Source: Pseudomonas argentinensis (GTDB lineage Bacteria > Pseudomonadota > Gammaproteobacteria > Pseudomonadales > Pseudomonadaceae). Taken from it: 64,000 nucleotides of DNA. Below, in pieces: positions 9,694 through 18,614 of the stretch. The stretch is from assembly GCF_001839655.2 (NCBI RefSeq), contig NZ_CP056087.1:1116001-1180000 (forward strand). Reading direction: 5' to 3'. The notes beneath the pieces were generated by a model. It was not told where the DNA came from, did no database searches, and saw only the letters and a program-made list of their open reading frames with translations. The translations under genes and the position numbers were made by a program. Position 1 is the first letter of the stretch. Each line of letters begins with the position of its first letter.

Positions 9694-12252
9694 ATGAACT
9701 CCATCGTCACATCGATCAAGCGCGAGACCCTGATCGTCATCGGCAACGGCATGGTCGGCCACCACCTTGTCGAGCAATTGATCGCCAGTGGCGCCCTGCA
9801 CCGCTATCAGGTGCACGTGTATGGCGAAGAGCGTCAGCGCGCCTATGACCGCGTGCACCTGTCCGAGTACTTCTCCGGCAAGGATGCCGAAGCCCTGGCC
9901 CTCGGCGAGGCCGATCTGTACGCCAGCAATGGCGTGCACCTGCACCTGGGCGAGCCGGTGCTGGAGATCGACCGCGAGAATCGTGAGATCGTCACCCGTA
10001 ACGGTCGCCGCAGCTACGACCGTCTGGTGCTGGCCACCGGTTCCTATCCGTTCGTGCCGCCGATTCCCGGTGCCGAAGGTAACTCGCGCCTGGTCTACCG
10101 CACCCTGGACGACCTCGATGGCATCCGCACCGCCGCTACAGGCGCCCGCCGTGGCGTGGTGGTCGGCGGCGGTCTGCTCGGCCTGGAGGCGGCCAATGCG
10201 CTGAAATCCCTTGGCCTGGAAGCCCATGTGGTGGAGTTCGCGCCGCGGCTGATGCCGGTGCAGCTGGACGCCGATGGGGGTGCCGCGCTGCGGGCGCGCA
10301 TCGAGGCCCTGGGCGTAGGCGTGCACCTGTCGCGCGCCACCCAGGAAATCGTCATCGGCGAGGAATACGCCTACCGCATGAATTTCAACGACGGCGAACG
10401 CCTGGAAACCGACCTGATCGTGTTCTCCGCCGGCATTCGCCCCCAGGACGCCCTGGGCCGCGCCGCCGGCCTGGACATCGCCCCCCGTGGCGGCGTGGTG
10501 GTCGACAACGACTGCCGCAGCAGCGACCCGGCGATCTATGCCATCGGTGAATGCGCGTCCTGGAACGGCACGGTATTCGGCCTGGTGGCGCCTGGCTACA
10601 GCATGGCCCGCGCCGTGGCCGCGCAACTGGCCGGCGAGCCCCATGAGCTGTTCACCGGCGCCGACATGTCGACCAAGCTCAAGCTGCTCGGCGTGGATGT
10701 CGGCTCCATCGGCGATGCCCACGCCGCCACGCCGGGCGCCAAGAGCTATCGCTACATCGACGAAGCGGGCGCCAGCTACCGCCGCCTGGTGGTCTCGGCG
10801 GATGGCCAGCGGGTCATCGGCGCCGTGCTGGTCGGCGACAACAGCTACTACGACACCCTGCTGCAGTACGCCCAGAACGGCATCAAGCTGCCGGCCGATC
10901 CGTCGAGCCTGATCCTGCCGCTGTCCGAGGGTGCGCCGACCCTGGGCGCCGATGCGTTGCCGGATACCGCGACCATCTGCTCCTGCCACAACGTCAGCAA
11001 GGGTGCGGTGTGCTGCCAGGTCGACGCCGGCATCACCGACCTCGGCGAGCTCAAGTCCATCACCAAGGCCGGCAGCGGCTGCGGCGGCTGCAGTGCGCTG
11101 CTCAAGCAGGTCTTCGAGCACGAGCTGAGCGCCCGTGGCGTGGCGGTGGACAAGAGCCTGTGCGAGCACTTCGCCCACACCCGCCAGGAACTGTACGCCA
11201 TCGTCCGCGTGGAAGGCGTGCTCAGTTTCGAGGAGTTGCTGGCCAAGCATGGCCGCGGCCACACCGGCTGCGATATCTGCAAGCCGGCGGTGGGCTCGAT
11301 CCTCGCGTCGTGCTGGAACCAGCCGATCACCGATCCGGCGCTGATTCCGCTGCAGGACACCAACGACACCTTCATGGCCAACATGCAGAAGAACGGCACC
11401 TACTCGGTGGTGCCGCGCATCCCCGGCGGCGAGATCACCCCGGACGGCCTGCTGGCCATCGGCGCCGTGGCGAAGAAATACGACCTCTACACCAAGATCA
11501 CCGGCGGCCAGCGTATCGACCTGTTCGGCGCGCAGTTGCACGAGCTGCCGGACATCTGGGGCGAATTGATCGCCGCCGGTTTCGAGACCGGCCACGCCTA
11601 CGGCAAGTCGCTGCGCACCGTGAAGTCCTGCGTGGGCAGCACCTGGTGCCGCTATGGCGTACAGGACAGCGTAGGCATGGCGCTGCGCCTGGAGGACCGC
11701 TACAAGGGCCTGCGCGCGCCGCACAAGATCAAGTTCGCGGTCAGCGGCTGCACCCGCGAGTGCGCCGAGGCGCAGAGCAAGGACATCGGCGTGATCGCCA
11801 CCGACAAGGGCTGGAACCTCTACGTGTGCGGCAACGGCGGTATGCGCCCGCGCCACGCCGAACTGTTCGCCACCGACCTGGACGACGAGGCGCTGATCCG
11901 CACCATCGACCGCGTACTGATGTTCTACATCCGCACCGCCGACAAGCTGCAGCGCACCTCGGTGTGGCGCGAGTCGCTGGAGGGCGGCCTGGATTACCTC
12001 AAGGCGGTGATCCTCGACGACAGCCTCAATCTGGCCGCCGAGCTGGAGGCGCAGATGCAACTGGTGGTCGACCGCTATGAATGCGAATGGGCGGGCGCCC
12101 TCAAGGATCCGGAGAAGCTCAAGCGCTTCCGCACCTTCGTCAACGACAAGCGCGCCGACCCGGACATCCATTTCGTCAAGGAACGCGGTCAGCGTCGGCC
12201 GATTACCGCCAGCGAACTCCACCTGATTCCCGTTACCGAGGAGGTGCTCTGA
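9694..12252 (+). CDS. nirB: NAD(P)H nitrite reductase, large subunit
   Basis: Assimilatory enzyme that reduces nitrite to ammonium with six electrons from NAD(P)H. The ATG giving MNSIVTSIKRETLIVIGNG was chosen (GAGGG upstream, 852 residues, normal length). N-terminal FAD/NAD domain (VIGNGMVG; second nucleotide motif GGGLLGLEAA near 158), a BFD-like [2Fe-2S] region near 428-470 (CSCHN, GSGCGGC), a further Cys pair (CDIC), and a C-terminal sulfite/nitrite reductase domain whose siroheme/[4Fe-4S] ligands lie in CVGSTWCR (about 645) and SGCTREC (about 683). First gene after the leader; its stop overlaps the nirD start by one base. Confidence 0.95.
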   Translation: MNSIVTSIKRETLIVIGNGMVGHHLVEQLIASGALHRYQVHVYGEERQRAYDRVHLSEYFSGKDAEALALGEADLYASNGVHLHLGEPVLEIDRENREIVTRNGRRSYDRLVLATGSYPFVPPIPGAEGNSRLVYRTLDDLDGIRTAATGARRGVVVGGGLLGLEAANALKSLGLEAHVVEFAPRLMPVQLDADGGAALRARIEALGVGVHLSRATQEIVIGEEYAYRMNFNDGERLETDLIVFSAGIRPQDALGRAAGLDIAPRGGVVVDNDCRSSDPAIYAIGECASWNGTVFGLVAPGYSMARAVAAQLAGEPHELFTGADMSTKLKLLGVDVGSIGDAHAATPGAKSYRYIDEAGASYRRLVVSADGQRVIGAVLVGDNSYYDTLLQYAQNGIKLPADPSSLILPLSEGAPTLGADALPDTATICSCHNVSKGAVCCQVDAGITDLGELKSITKAGSGCGGCSALLKQVFEHELSARGVAVDKSLCEHFAHTRQELYAIVRVEGVLSFEELLAKHGRGHTGCDICKPAVGSILASCWNQPITDPALIPLQDTNDTFMANMQKNGTYSVVPRIPGGEITPDGLLAIGAVAKKYDLYTKITGGQRIDLFGAQLHELPDIWGELIAAGFETGHAYGKSLRTVKSCVGSTWCRYGVQDSVGMALRLEDRYKGLRAPHKIKFAVSGCTRECAEAQSKDIGVIATDKGWNLYVCGNGGMRPRHAELFATDLDDEALIRTIDRVLMFYIRTADKLQRTSVWRESLEGGLDYLKAVILDDSLNLAAELEAQMQLVVDRYECEWAGALKDPEKLKRFRTFVNDKRADPDIHFVKERGQRRPITASELHLIPVTEEVL

Positions 12253-12632
12253 TGAGCCAGTCCAACGCCGTGCGTGCCCAATCACTTCCCGCCACCCACT
12301 GGCAGCCGCTGTGCCGCAGCCAGGACCTGGTCGCCAACTCCGGGGTGGTGGCCTGGCTCGACGGCGCGCAGATCGCCCTGTTTCACCTGCCCCACAGCGA
12401 AGCCGGCGAGCAGCTGTTCGCCGTGGAGAACCGCGACCCGAAATCCGGCGCCAACGTCATCGGCCGCGGCCTGATCGGCCAGATCAAGGGCGACCTGGTG
12501 ATCGCCTCGCCACTCTACAAGCAGCACTTTCGCCTGCGCGACGGCACCTGCCTGGAGTACCCCGAGCAGCGCCTGCGCGTGTGGCCGGTGCGCCTCAATG
12601 GCAACACCGTGGAAATCGGCCTGGCGGCCTGA
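12252..12632 (+). CDS. nirD: NAD(P)H nitrite reductase, small subunit
   Basis: 126-residue Rieske-fold partner of NirB. The start codon shares one base with the nirB stop (TGATG), giving tight translational coupling. The sequence fits the family (WQPLCRSQDL, VENRDPKSGANVIGRGLIG, PLYKQHFRLRDGTCLE) and, as usual for NirD, lacks the full set of Cys and His cluster ligands. It is needed with NirB for NADH-linked nitrite reduction. Confidence 0.94.
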   Translation: MSQSNAVRAQSLPATHWQPLCRSQDLVANSGVVAWLDGAQIALFHLPHSEAGEQLFAVENRDPKSGANVIGRGLIGQIKGDLVIASPLYKQHFRLRDGTCLEYPEQRLRVWPVRLNGNTVEIGLAA

Positions 12633-12698
12633 GTGTGTTTGGCGGCTGGCTAGCAGTCGCCGTTTTCAACCTGTCTGGTTCATTGAGAGAGCATCACC

Positions 12699-13511
12699 AT
12701 GTCCTACCTGGTTCCTGCCGAATTCGTCACCAAGATGGTGGATGCCGGCGAGTCGAAGATCTTCATGTCGACCCGCGATACCCTGATCCGCGCCTTCATG
12801 GCGGGCGCCATCCTGTCCCTGGCGGCGGTCTTCGCCATTGCCGTGAGCGTCGGCACCGGCTCGCCGCTGCTCGGCGCGGTGCTGTTTCCGGTCGGTTTCG
12901 TGATGCTCTATCTGATGGGCTTCGACCTGCTTACCGGGGTGTTCATGCTCACCCCGCTGGCGCTGCTCGACCGACGTCCCGGCGTCACCGTGGGCGGCAT
13001 CCTGCGCAACTGGGGCCTGGTGTTTCTCGGCAACTTCGCCGGCGCCCTGACCGTGGCCTTCATGATGGCCTTCGTGTTCACCTACGGCTTTTCCAAGGAC
13101 CCCGGCCTGATCGGCGAGAGGATCTCGCACATCGGCGAAGACCGCACCCTGGGCTATGCCGAATACGGCGCGGCGGGCTGGGCGACCATCTTCCTGCGCG
13201 GCGTGCTGTGCAACTGGATGGTGTCCATGGGCGTGGTCGGCGCGATGATCTCCACCACCGTCAGCGGCAAGACCATCGCCATGTGGATGCCCATCATGCT
13301 GTTCTTCTTCATGGGCTTCGAGCACTCGGTGGTGAACATGTTCCTGTTCCCCTCGGGCATCATCCTGGGCGGTGATTTCTCGGTGATGGACTACATGATC
13401 TGGAACGAGATCCCCACCGCGCTGGGCAACCTGGTCGGCGGCCTGGCCTTTACCGGCCTGACGCTGTACACCACCCACGTCAAGACCGGCGCCAAGCGCA
13501 CCTACAACTGA
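12699..13511 (+). CDS. formate/nitrite transporter family channel
   Basis: 270-residue inner-membrane protein of the FNT family, pentameric channels for formate, nitrite or related small anions. It shows about six hydrophobic segments and the re-entrant-loop stretches expected of the family (LCNWMVSMGV, FMGFEHSVVNMF, GNLVGGLAF). A GAGAGAG site precedes the ATG. Its place directly after nirBD makes nitrite the likely substrate (NirC role). The next gene starts one base after its stop. Confidence 0.9.
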   Translation: MSYLVPAEFVTKMVDAGESKIFMSTRDTLIRAFMAGAILSLAAVFAIAVSVGTGSPLLGAVLFPVGFVMLYLMGFDLLTGVFMLTPLALLDRRPGVTVGGILRNWGLVFLGNFAGALTVAFMMAFVFTYGFSKDPGLIGERISHIGEDRTLGYAEYGAAGWATIFLRGVLCNWMVSMGVVGAMISTTVSGKTIAMWMPIMLFFFMGFEHSVVNMFLFPSGIILGGDFSVMDYMIWNEIPTALGNLVGGLAFTGLTLYTTHVKTGAKRTYN

Positions 13512-13512
13512 G

Positions 13513-15264
13513 ATGGCCATTGCCGAACACCTGTGGACGGGCAGGAAGAACCAGCTGCAGGTCAGCGTCGGCCAGTATTCGGACCCGGGCCGCAAGCCGC
13601 GCAACCAGGACTTCCACGGCCTGTGCGTGCCCCGCGAGCCGCAACTGAGCAGCAAGGGCATCGCCATCGCCCTGGCCGATGGCATCAGCAGCAGCGACGT
13701 CAGCCATATCGCCAGTGAAACGGCGGTGGCGGCGTTTCTCTCCGATTACTTCAGTACCAGCGACGCCTGGTCGGTGAAGACCTCGGTGACCCGCGTGCTC
13801 AGCGCCACCAATGCCTGGCTGCACGCCCAGACCCGCCGCGGCCAGCACCGCTACGACATGGAACGCGGCCATGTGTGCACCTTCAGCGCCTTGGTGCTGA
13901 AATCCACCACCGCGCACCTGTTCCACGTCGGCGACACGCGCATCTACCGTCTGCGCGGTGGTGATCTGGAACCGCTGACCCGCGATCACCGCCTCTGGAT
14001 CGGCGAGGGCAAGAGTTACCTGAGCCGTGCCCTGGGCATCGGGCCGCAGCTGGAAATCGACTACCAGGCGCTGGCCCTGGAGGCGGGCGACCTGTTTCTG
14101 CTGGCCACCGACGGCGTCTATGAATTCGCCGAGGCGCGCGCCATGCAACGCTGCATCGGCGCACACGGCGATGACCTGCAGCAGGCCGCCCAGGCCATCG
14201 TCGAGCAGGCCCTGGCCAATGGCAGCGACGACAACCTGACCCTGCAACTGGTGCGCATCGACAGCCTGCCGCACGCCGAGGCCGACGAGTTGCAGCACCG
14301 GCTCGGCGAGCTGCCGTGCCCGCCGATCCTGGAGGCGCGGCTGTCGTTCGATGGCTACCGCATCGTCCGTCCGCTGCATGCCAGCGCCCGCAGCCACCTG
14401 TACCTGGCCACCGACGAGAGCAGCGGCGCCAGCGTGGTGCTCAAGACCCCGGCGCTGGACCTGCAGTACGATGCCGGCTACCTCGAGCGTTTCCTCATGG
14501 AGGAGTGGATCGCCCGGCGCATCGACAGCCCCCATGTGCTCAAGGCCTGCGCGCCGACACGGCGGCGCCACTACCTGTACGCGGTCAGCGAGTTCATCGA
14601 AGGCCGGACCCTGGCGCAGTGGATGATCGACCACCCCGCGCCGGAGCTGGAAACCGTGCGCGGCATCGTCGAGCAGATCGCCCGCGGCCTGCGTGCCTTC
14701 CATCGCCTGGAAATGCTTCACCAGGACCTGCGCCCGGCCAACCTGATGATCGATGCCACCGGCACGGTGAAGATCATCGACTTCGGTGCCACCCGGGTGG
14801 CCGGGTTGCAGGAAATCGACAGCCCCCAGGCCCACGACCCGATCCTCGGCACCGCCCAATACAGCGCCCCCGAGTACTGGCTGGGCGAGCCCGGCACGGT
14901 GCGCTCTGACCTGTTCTCCCTGGCGGTGATCACCTACCAGATGCTCACCGGGCGGCTGCCCTACGGCGCCGGCATGGCGCGGGCACGAACCCGCCATGCC
15001 CAGGCACGCCTGCGTTACGCGCCCATCGGGCAGGGGCGCGAACTGCCGCCCTGGCTCGACGACGTGCTGCGCAAGGGCTGCCACCCGGACCCGCTGAAGC
15101 GCCATGAGGATCCCGACGAATTCGCCCATGCGCTGCGCCACCCCGGCCAGGCACTGCTGCGTCGCGGCCGGGTGCCGCTGCTGGAGCGCAACCCGCTGCT
15201 GTTCTGGCAGGGCAGCTGCCTGGTGCTGGCGTTGGTGGTGGTGATCTTGCTGGCCGCTCGGTGA
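13513..15264 (+). CDS. PP2C phosphatase-Ser/Thr protein kinase fusion
   Basis: 583-residue bifunctional signalling protein. Residues about 15-255 form a PP2C phosphatase (RNQDFHG, ALADGISSSD, HVGDTRIYRL, LLATDGVYEF, SDDNLTLQ, with the metal-binding Asp residues in place). Residues about 275-550 form a Hanks-type kinase: VVLK lysine, catalytic loop HQDLRPAN, DFG motif as IIDFGAT, and GTAQYSAPEYW. A single membrane helix ends the chain, so both domains face the cytoplasm. It is tied to the nirBD-channel operon by a one-base gap. Similar genes adjoin nitrate/nitrite assimilation operons in other pseudomonads; the substrate is not known to me. Confidence 0.88.
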   Translation: MAIAEHLWTGRKNQLQVSVGQYSDPGRKPRNQDFHGLCVPREPQLSSKGIAIALADGISSSDVSHIASETAVAAFLSDYFSTSDAWSVKTSVTRVLSATNAWLHAQTRRGQHRYDMERGHVCTFSALVLKSTTAHLFHVGDTRIYRLRGGDLEPLTRDHRLWIGEGKSYLSRALGIGPQLEIDYQALALEAGDLFLLATDGVYEFAEARAMQRCIGAHGDDLQQAAQAIVEQALANGSDDNLTLQLVRIDSLPHAEADELQHRLGELPCPPILEARLSFDGYRIVRPLHASARSHLYLATDESSGASVVLKTPALDLQYDAGYLERFLMEEWIARRIDSPHVLKACAPTRRRHYLYAVSEFIEGRTLAQWMIDHPAPELETVRGIVEQIARGLRAFHRLEMLHQDLRPANLMIDATGTVKIIDFGATRVAGLQEIDSPQAHDPILGTAQYSAPEYWLGEPGTVRSDLFSLAVITYQMLTGRLPYGAGMARARTRHAQARLRYAPIGQGRELPPWLDDVLRKGCHPDPLKRHEDPDEFAHALRHPGQALLRRGRVPLLERNPLLFWQGSCLVLALVVVILLAAR

Positions 15265-15420
15265 CCTGCACAAGGGGGCACAGGATTGGCGCGGACGATC
15301 GCAATGGAACGTGGCGTCACGCCATCGGTTCACTCTTTATCGGTGCTGTTCGTCGTCTGCCTGGGCAGGCGCAAAGGCCCGTCCTGCGGGCGTCACAACT
15401 GCGTAACAAGGAGAAATAAT

Positions 15421-15486
15421 TTGTCGCAGATTGTCATATTCGCCGCTAGGGCAAACGCTCAGAATGCGCCTTCTGTTCAGCCATAA
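15421..15486 (+). CDS. possible 21-codon leader peptide before terC
   Basis: A TTG start with a strong AAGGAG site seven bases upstream opens a 21-codon frame ([21 protein letters not shown]) that stops five bases before the terC start. The terC GTG has no ribosome-binding site of its own that I can see, so translation of this short frame could feed terC by re-initiation. Alternatively the AAGGAG is chance and the region is promoter DNA. No homolog recognised. Confidence 0.3.
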   Translation: MSQIVIFAARANAQNAPSVQP

Positions 15487-15491
15487 AGTGC

Positions 15492-16256
15492 GTGATCGTG
15501 GACTATATCCTGCAATTGACGAGCGACCCCGCTGCCTGGGTCGCACTGGCTACCCTGGTGGTCATGGAAGTGGTACTGGGCATCGACAACCTGATCTTCA
15601 TTTCCATCCTCACCAACAAGCTGCCCGAGCATCAGCGCGCCAAGGCTCGCCGCCTCGGCATCGGCGCCGCGCTGGTTCTGCGCCTGGCCCTGCTGGGTAC
15701 CGTGGCGTGGATCGTCAAACTGGTCGACCCGGTGATCGAGCTGTTCGGCCAGGCGTTCTCCTGGAAGGACATCATCCTGATCGCCGGTGGCCTGTTCCTG
15801 TTGTGGAAGGCCACCAAGGAAATCCACCACGCCGTCGATCCCGAGCCCGAGGGCGACATGTTCGTCGGCCGCGCGGCCACCGTCGGCTTCGGCGCGGTGA
15901 TCGTGCAGATCCTGCTGCTCGACCTGGTGTTCTCGGTGGACAGCATCATCACCGCCGTGGGCATGACGCCCCACGTGCCGATCATGGTGGTCGCGGTGGT
16001 CGCGGCGGTGACCGTGATGCTGCTGGCGGCCGATCCGCTGGCACGCTTCATCAACAACAACCCGACCGTGGTGATGCTGGCGCTGGGCTTTTTGATCATG
16101 ATCGGCATGACGCTGATCGCCGAAGGCTTCGGCGCCCACGTGCCGAAGGGCTACCTGTACGCGGCGATGGCCTTCTCGGCAGTCATCGAGGGCCTCAACA
16201 TGCTGTCCCGTCGGGCCAAGCGCAAGGCCAACGCGCAGAGCAAGACCCCGGCGTGA
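15492..16256 (+). CDS. TerC family integral membrane protein
   Basis: 254-residue inner-membrane protein with about seven hydrophobic segments and the two conserved acidic TerC signatures, [11 protein letters not shown] and [10 protein letters not shown]. TerC/Alx relatives are linked to tellurite resistance, Mn homeostasis and metal loading of exported proteins; which applies here cannot be read from sequence. The start is a GTG (another GTG lies two codons later); neither has a clear Shine-Dalgarno site. I saw no yybP-ykoY riboswitch upstream. Confidence 0.88.
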   Translation: MIVDYILQLTSDPAAWVALATLVVMEVVLGIDNLIFISILTNKLPEHQRAKARRLGIGAALVLRLALLGTVAWIVKLVDPVIELFGQAFSWKDIILIAGGLFLLWKATKEIHHAVDPEPEGDMFVGRAATVGFGAVIVQILLLDLVFSVDSIITAVGMTPHVPIMVVAVVAAVTVMLLAADPLARFINNNPTVVMLALGFLIMIGMTLIAEGFGAHVPKGYLYAAMAFSAVIEGLNMLSRRAKRKANAQSKTPA

Positions 16257-16262
16257 CGCCAA

Positions 16263-16294
16263 CCCCGTGCGCCTGTTCCGTCAGGCGCACGGGG
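16263..16294. terminator. 13-bp perfect inverted repeat after terC
   Basis: CCCCGTGCGCCTG and its exact complement around TTCCGT, six bases after the terC stop. There is no T run on either side, so it may act as a factor-dependent or weak terminator or protect the 3' end of the mRNA. Confidence 0.55.
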
Positions 16295-16581
16295 CGCCGT
16301 TGGTGCCCCGCTACGGTCGACTGCCCTGGCCTCCCTGGCTATCTTTCCGGCTGTTTCGGCCGTTGCATCTCTGCGCCGCGTTCGACGGGGTAATGTGATC
16401 GCTGTCACCAATCTCCAATCTGACCGACCGTCTAGCTGTCATTTAGCCATCTGCGGCGGGCCAGTCGCGGGCCGTATGGATTAGAATCCGTTCTATTGTT
16501 GGCGTCGAAAAGCTGGCAGCCGAGGCTGATCGACGCACCCCCTATTCATCCGATAGCGCCGCTGCGCGTGAGGAGCACGAG
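16295..16581 (+). other. gap upstream of the PilJ-N gene
   Basis: About 290 bp with no supported gene. It should hold the promoter of the next gene; no clear operator was recognised. Confidence 0.5.
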
Positions 16582-17355
16582 TTGATCAAACGTTGCATGC
16601 AGGCCCTGGTGCTGGGCCTTGGCCTGGTCAGTTTCGCCAGTTGGGCGGAAATGGCGCCGCTGGAAGCGATGAACATGGCCGGCCTGCAGCGCAGCCTGGG
16701 GCAGATCATGGCCAAGGACTACATGATGATCGGCTCCGACGTGAAGGTTGATGATGCCACCAGGCAGCTCAACACCAGCGTCGCGCTGTTCGAGGATCAT
16801 CACGCCAAGCTCAAGGCACACCCGACCAACAGCGAGGTGCAGGCCGGCCTCGCCCAGGTCGAGGTGATCTGGACGGCCTACCGCGCCATGGTCACCGCCA
16901 AGCCGGACAAGGCTCAGGCCCCCGCCGTGCTGGCCAAGGCCGAGGAACTGGTCAAGCAGACCCAGCACGTCACTGACCTGTTCGAGAAACACAACGGCGA
17001 CGCCGCTTCCCACTCGATCAACCGCAGTGGCTGGAACCGCGTGCTCACCCAGCGCACCGCGATGTTCTACATGGCCCGCGCCTGGGGCGTGCAGGCGCCG
17101 AATCTGGATGCCAACTTCGAGGCATCGGTGAAGGAGTTCGATCACATCATGAAGGAGCTGCAGGCCGCTGGCGCGCCGAACCCGGAAATCGCTGCCGCCC
17201 TGCGCAAGACCGATGCACGCTGGCAGTTCGCGGCCAAGGCTTTCGCCTCCAAGGAGTTCGTGCCGACCATCGTGGCGGTGAATGCCGAATCGATGTTCCG
17301 CCAGCTCAACGAAATGACCCGCCTGTACGCCGGCCTCAAGGGCGATCAGCTCTGA
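16582..17355 (+). CDS. secreted PilJ/NarX N-terminal-domain protein
   Basis: 257-residue protein with a signal peptide (LVLGLGLVSFASWAEM) and no membrane anchor. The mature part resembles the type IV pili methyl-accepting chemotaxis transducer N-terminal domain (PilJ_N), a helical sensory module: NMAGLQRSLGQIMAKDYMMIG and INRSGWNRVLTQRTAMFYMAR fit the pattern of the NarX/PilJ P-box helices, and the block appears twice. The start is TTG, chosen for AGGAG six bases upstream. A free-standing periplasmic sensor domain may bind a small ligand; its partner is not evident. Confidence 0.7.
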   Translation: MIKRCMQALVLGLGLVSFASWAEMAPLEAMNMAGLQRSLGQIMAKDYMMIGSDVKVDDATRQLNTSVALFEDHHAKLKAHPTNSEVQAGLAQVEVIWTAYRAMVTAKPDKAQAPAVLAKAEELVKQTQHVTDLFEKHNGDAASHSINRSGWNRVLTQRTAMFYMARAWGVQAPNLDANFEASVKEFDHIMKELQAAGAPNPEIAAALRKTDARWQFAAKAFASKEFVPTIVAVNAESMFRQLNEMTRLYAGLKGDQL

Positions 17356-17398
17356 TCGGCAGGCTCGCCCTGCCAACGGCGGGGCGGGCTACCTCTCT

Positions 17399-17712
17399 CT
17401 AGCGCTCCGCCCCTGGCGGGTGGCCGAAGTGCGCCCGATAGGCGTGGCTGAAATTGGCCGGGCTGGTGTAGCCCAGGCGATAGGCGATCTGCGCCACCTG
17501 CCACTTGCGCTGGCGCAGCAGGGTACGAGCCAGTCCCTGCGCTGCTGGCGCACGTACTGCAACATGGATTGCCCGAACACCTGGCCGAACGCACGGCGCA
17601 GGGTGGTCTCGCCGACGCCCAGTTGCTGCGCCAGCGCCTGGCTGCCAGGGGGCTGCTCCAGGCTGGCGTCGAGCAGTGGCTTGGCCAACGAAGTCGGCCG
17701 CCTCTTCGGGTT
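17399..17712 (-). pseudogene. frameshifted C-terminal remnant of an AraC-family regulator
   Basis: Two reading frames together give one AraC/XylS DNA-binding domain. The first half (LGVGETTLRRAFGQVFG... YVRQQR, up to about 17530) and the second half (LLRQRKWQVAQIAYRLGYTSPANFSHAYRAHFG, ending at 17399) are in different frames, so one base is missing or two are added near 17525-17540. A stop codon lies just upstream of the first half, so the N-terminal ligand domain is also gone. The gene is therefore dead. Confidence 0.8.
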
Positions 17713-17852
17713 CTAGTGCTCATACCGGGCAATCCCCCGTCACGCTAACCATCGGTTACCTGGCTCGCCAGCCAGCGCGCAAGCGGTCACTGCGGCTATG
17801 CTTGTGGCACCATCATCTGCCGCTTCGGCACCGCCGTGAATCCAGGCCCCCT

Positions 17853-18614
17853 GTGAAGCCTCTTCGTCCGATCCTTGCGCTGTTCTGCCTGCTGCTCGGC
17901 ACCTTTGCCCGGGCCGAGCCCTATCAGATCCTCACCGAGGAATGGGCGCCCTACAACTACCAGCAGGGCGACCAGCTGACCGGCATGGCCACGGATATCG
18001 TGCGGGCGATCATGACCCTGACCGGTGACGGTTTCGAGATCCTGGTGGTGCCGAGCATGCGGGCCACCCATGGGCTGACGAACCGACCCAGGACCATCAT
18101 GTATTCGCTGTTCCGCACGCCGGAGCGCGAGGCGCTGTTCAAATGGGTAGGGCCTATCGCCGAGGAGTCGATCTACCCTTACCAGTTGGCGGGCACGCCA
18201 ACGCCGGTGAATTCTCTCGATCAGTTGCGGCTGGCGCCGCAGATCACCACCCGGCATGCCGGGCTTATCCCGCAGGTGCTCGAGTCCCGGGGTTTCGACA
18301 ATCTGGAGAAGCGTGCCACCAGCAGTCAGCAGCTCTACCGCATGCTGCTGGCCGGTCGTACCGGGATCATCGTCGGCGATACCGACGCGGGCGTGGCCTA
18401 TTACAGCGCCCAGTTGGGCATCGCCCCCGGCACCCTGCGCCGAGTGCCCGTCGCGCTGTATCGCTCGGCGCTGTACATCGCCTTCAGCAAGGACAGCGAC
18501 GATGGCCTGGTCGCTGCCTGGGCCGACGCGCTCGAGCAGCTGCGCCTGAGCGGCGACCTGGCGCGAATTCAGCAGCGTTACTGGCGGCCGACCACCTATG
18601 AGCCGCGATATTGA
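17853..18614 (+). CDS. periplasmic solute-binding protein, amino-acid type (SBP_bac_3)
   Basis: 253-residue exported protein: signal peptide (ILALFCLLLGTFARAE), then a type II periplasmic binding fold of the amino-acid family (YQILTEEWAPYNYQ, GMATDIVRAIM, TPEREALFKWVGPI). A GTG start was inferred because no ATG or good ribosome site is present at the mature N-terminus. REALFKWVGPI is shared with the tandem binding proteins at 54.0-55.7 kb, so the three are paralogs. No permease or ATPase adjoins; the remnant kinase right after it suggests it once served a sensory rather than a transport role. Confidence 0.75.
   Translation: MKPLRPILALFCLLLGTFARAEPYQILTEEWAPYNYQQGDQLTGMATDIVRAIMTLTGDGFEILVVPSMRATHGLTNRPRTIMYSLFRTPEREALFKWVGPIAEESIYPYQLAGTPTPVNSLDQLRLAPQITTRHAGLIPQVLESRGFDNLEKRATSSQQLYRMLLAGRTGIIVGDTDAGVAYYSAQLGIAPGTLRRVPVALYRSALYIAFSKDSDDGLVAAWADALEQLRLSGDLARIQQRYWRPTTYEPRY

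Noticed and set aside
9553..12285. Very long minus-strand frame opposite nirB
   Set aside because: Low-complexity Val/Gly/Ala-rich shadow; nirB on the plus strand carries all cofactor motifs.
13480..15333. Long minus-strand frame opposite the phosphatase-kinase gene
   Set aside because: Shadow frame with no motifs; the opposite strand shows complete PP2C and kinase signatures.
15265..15491. Possible yybP-ykoY manganese riboswitch upstream of terC
   Set aside because: The conserved core strings of that riboswitch are not present.
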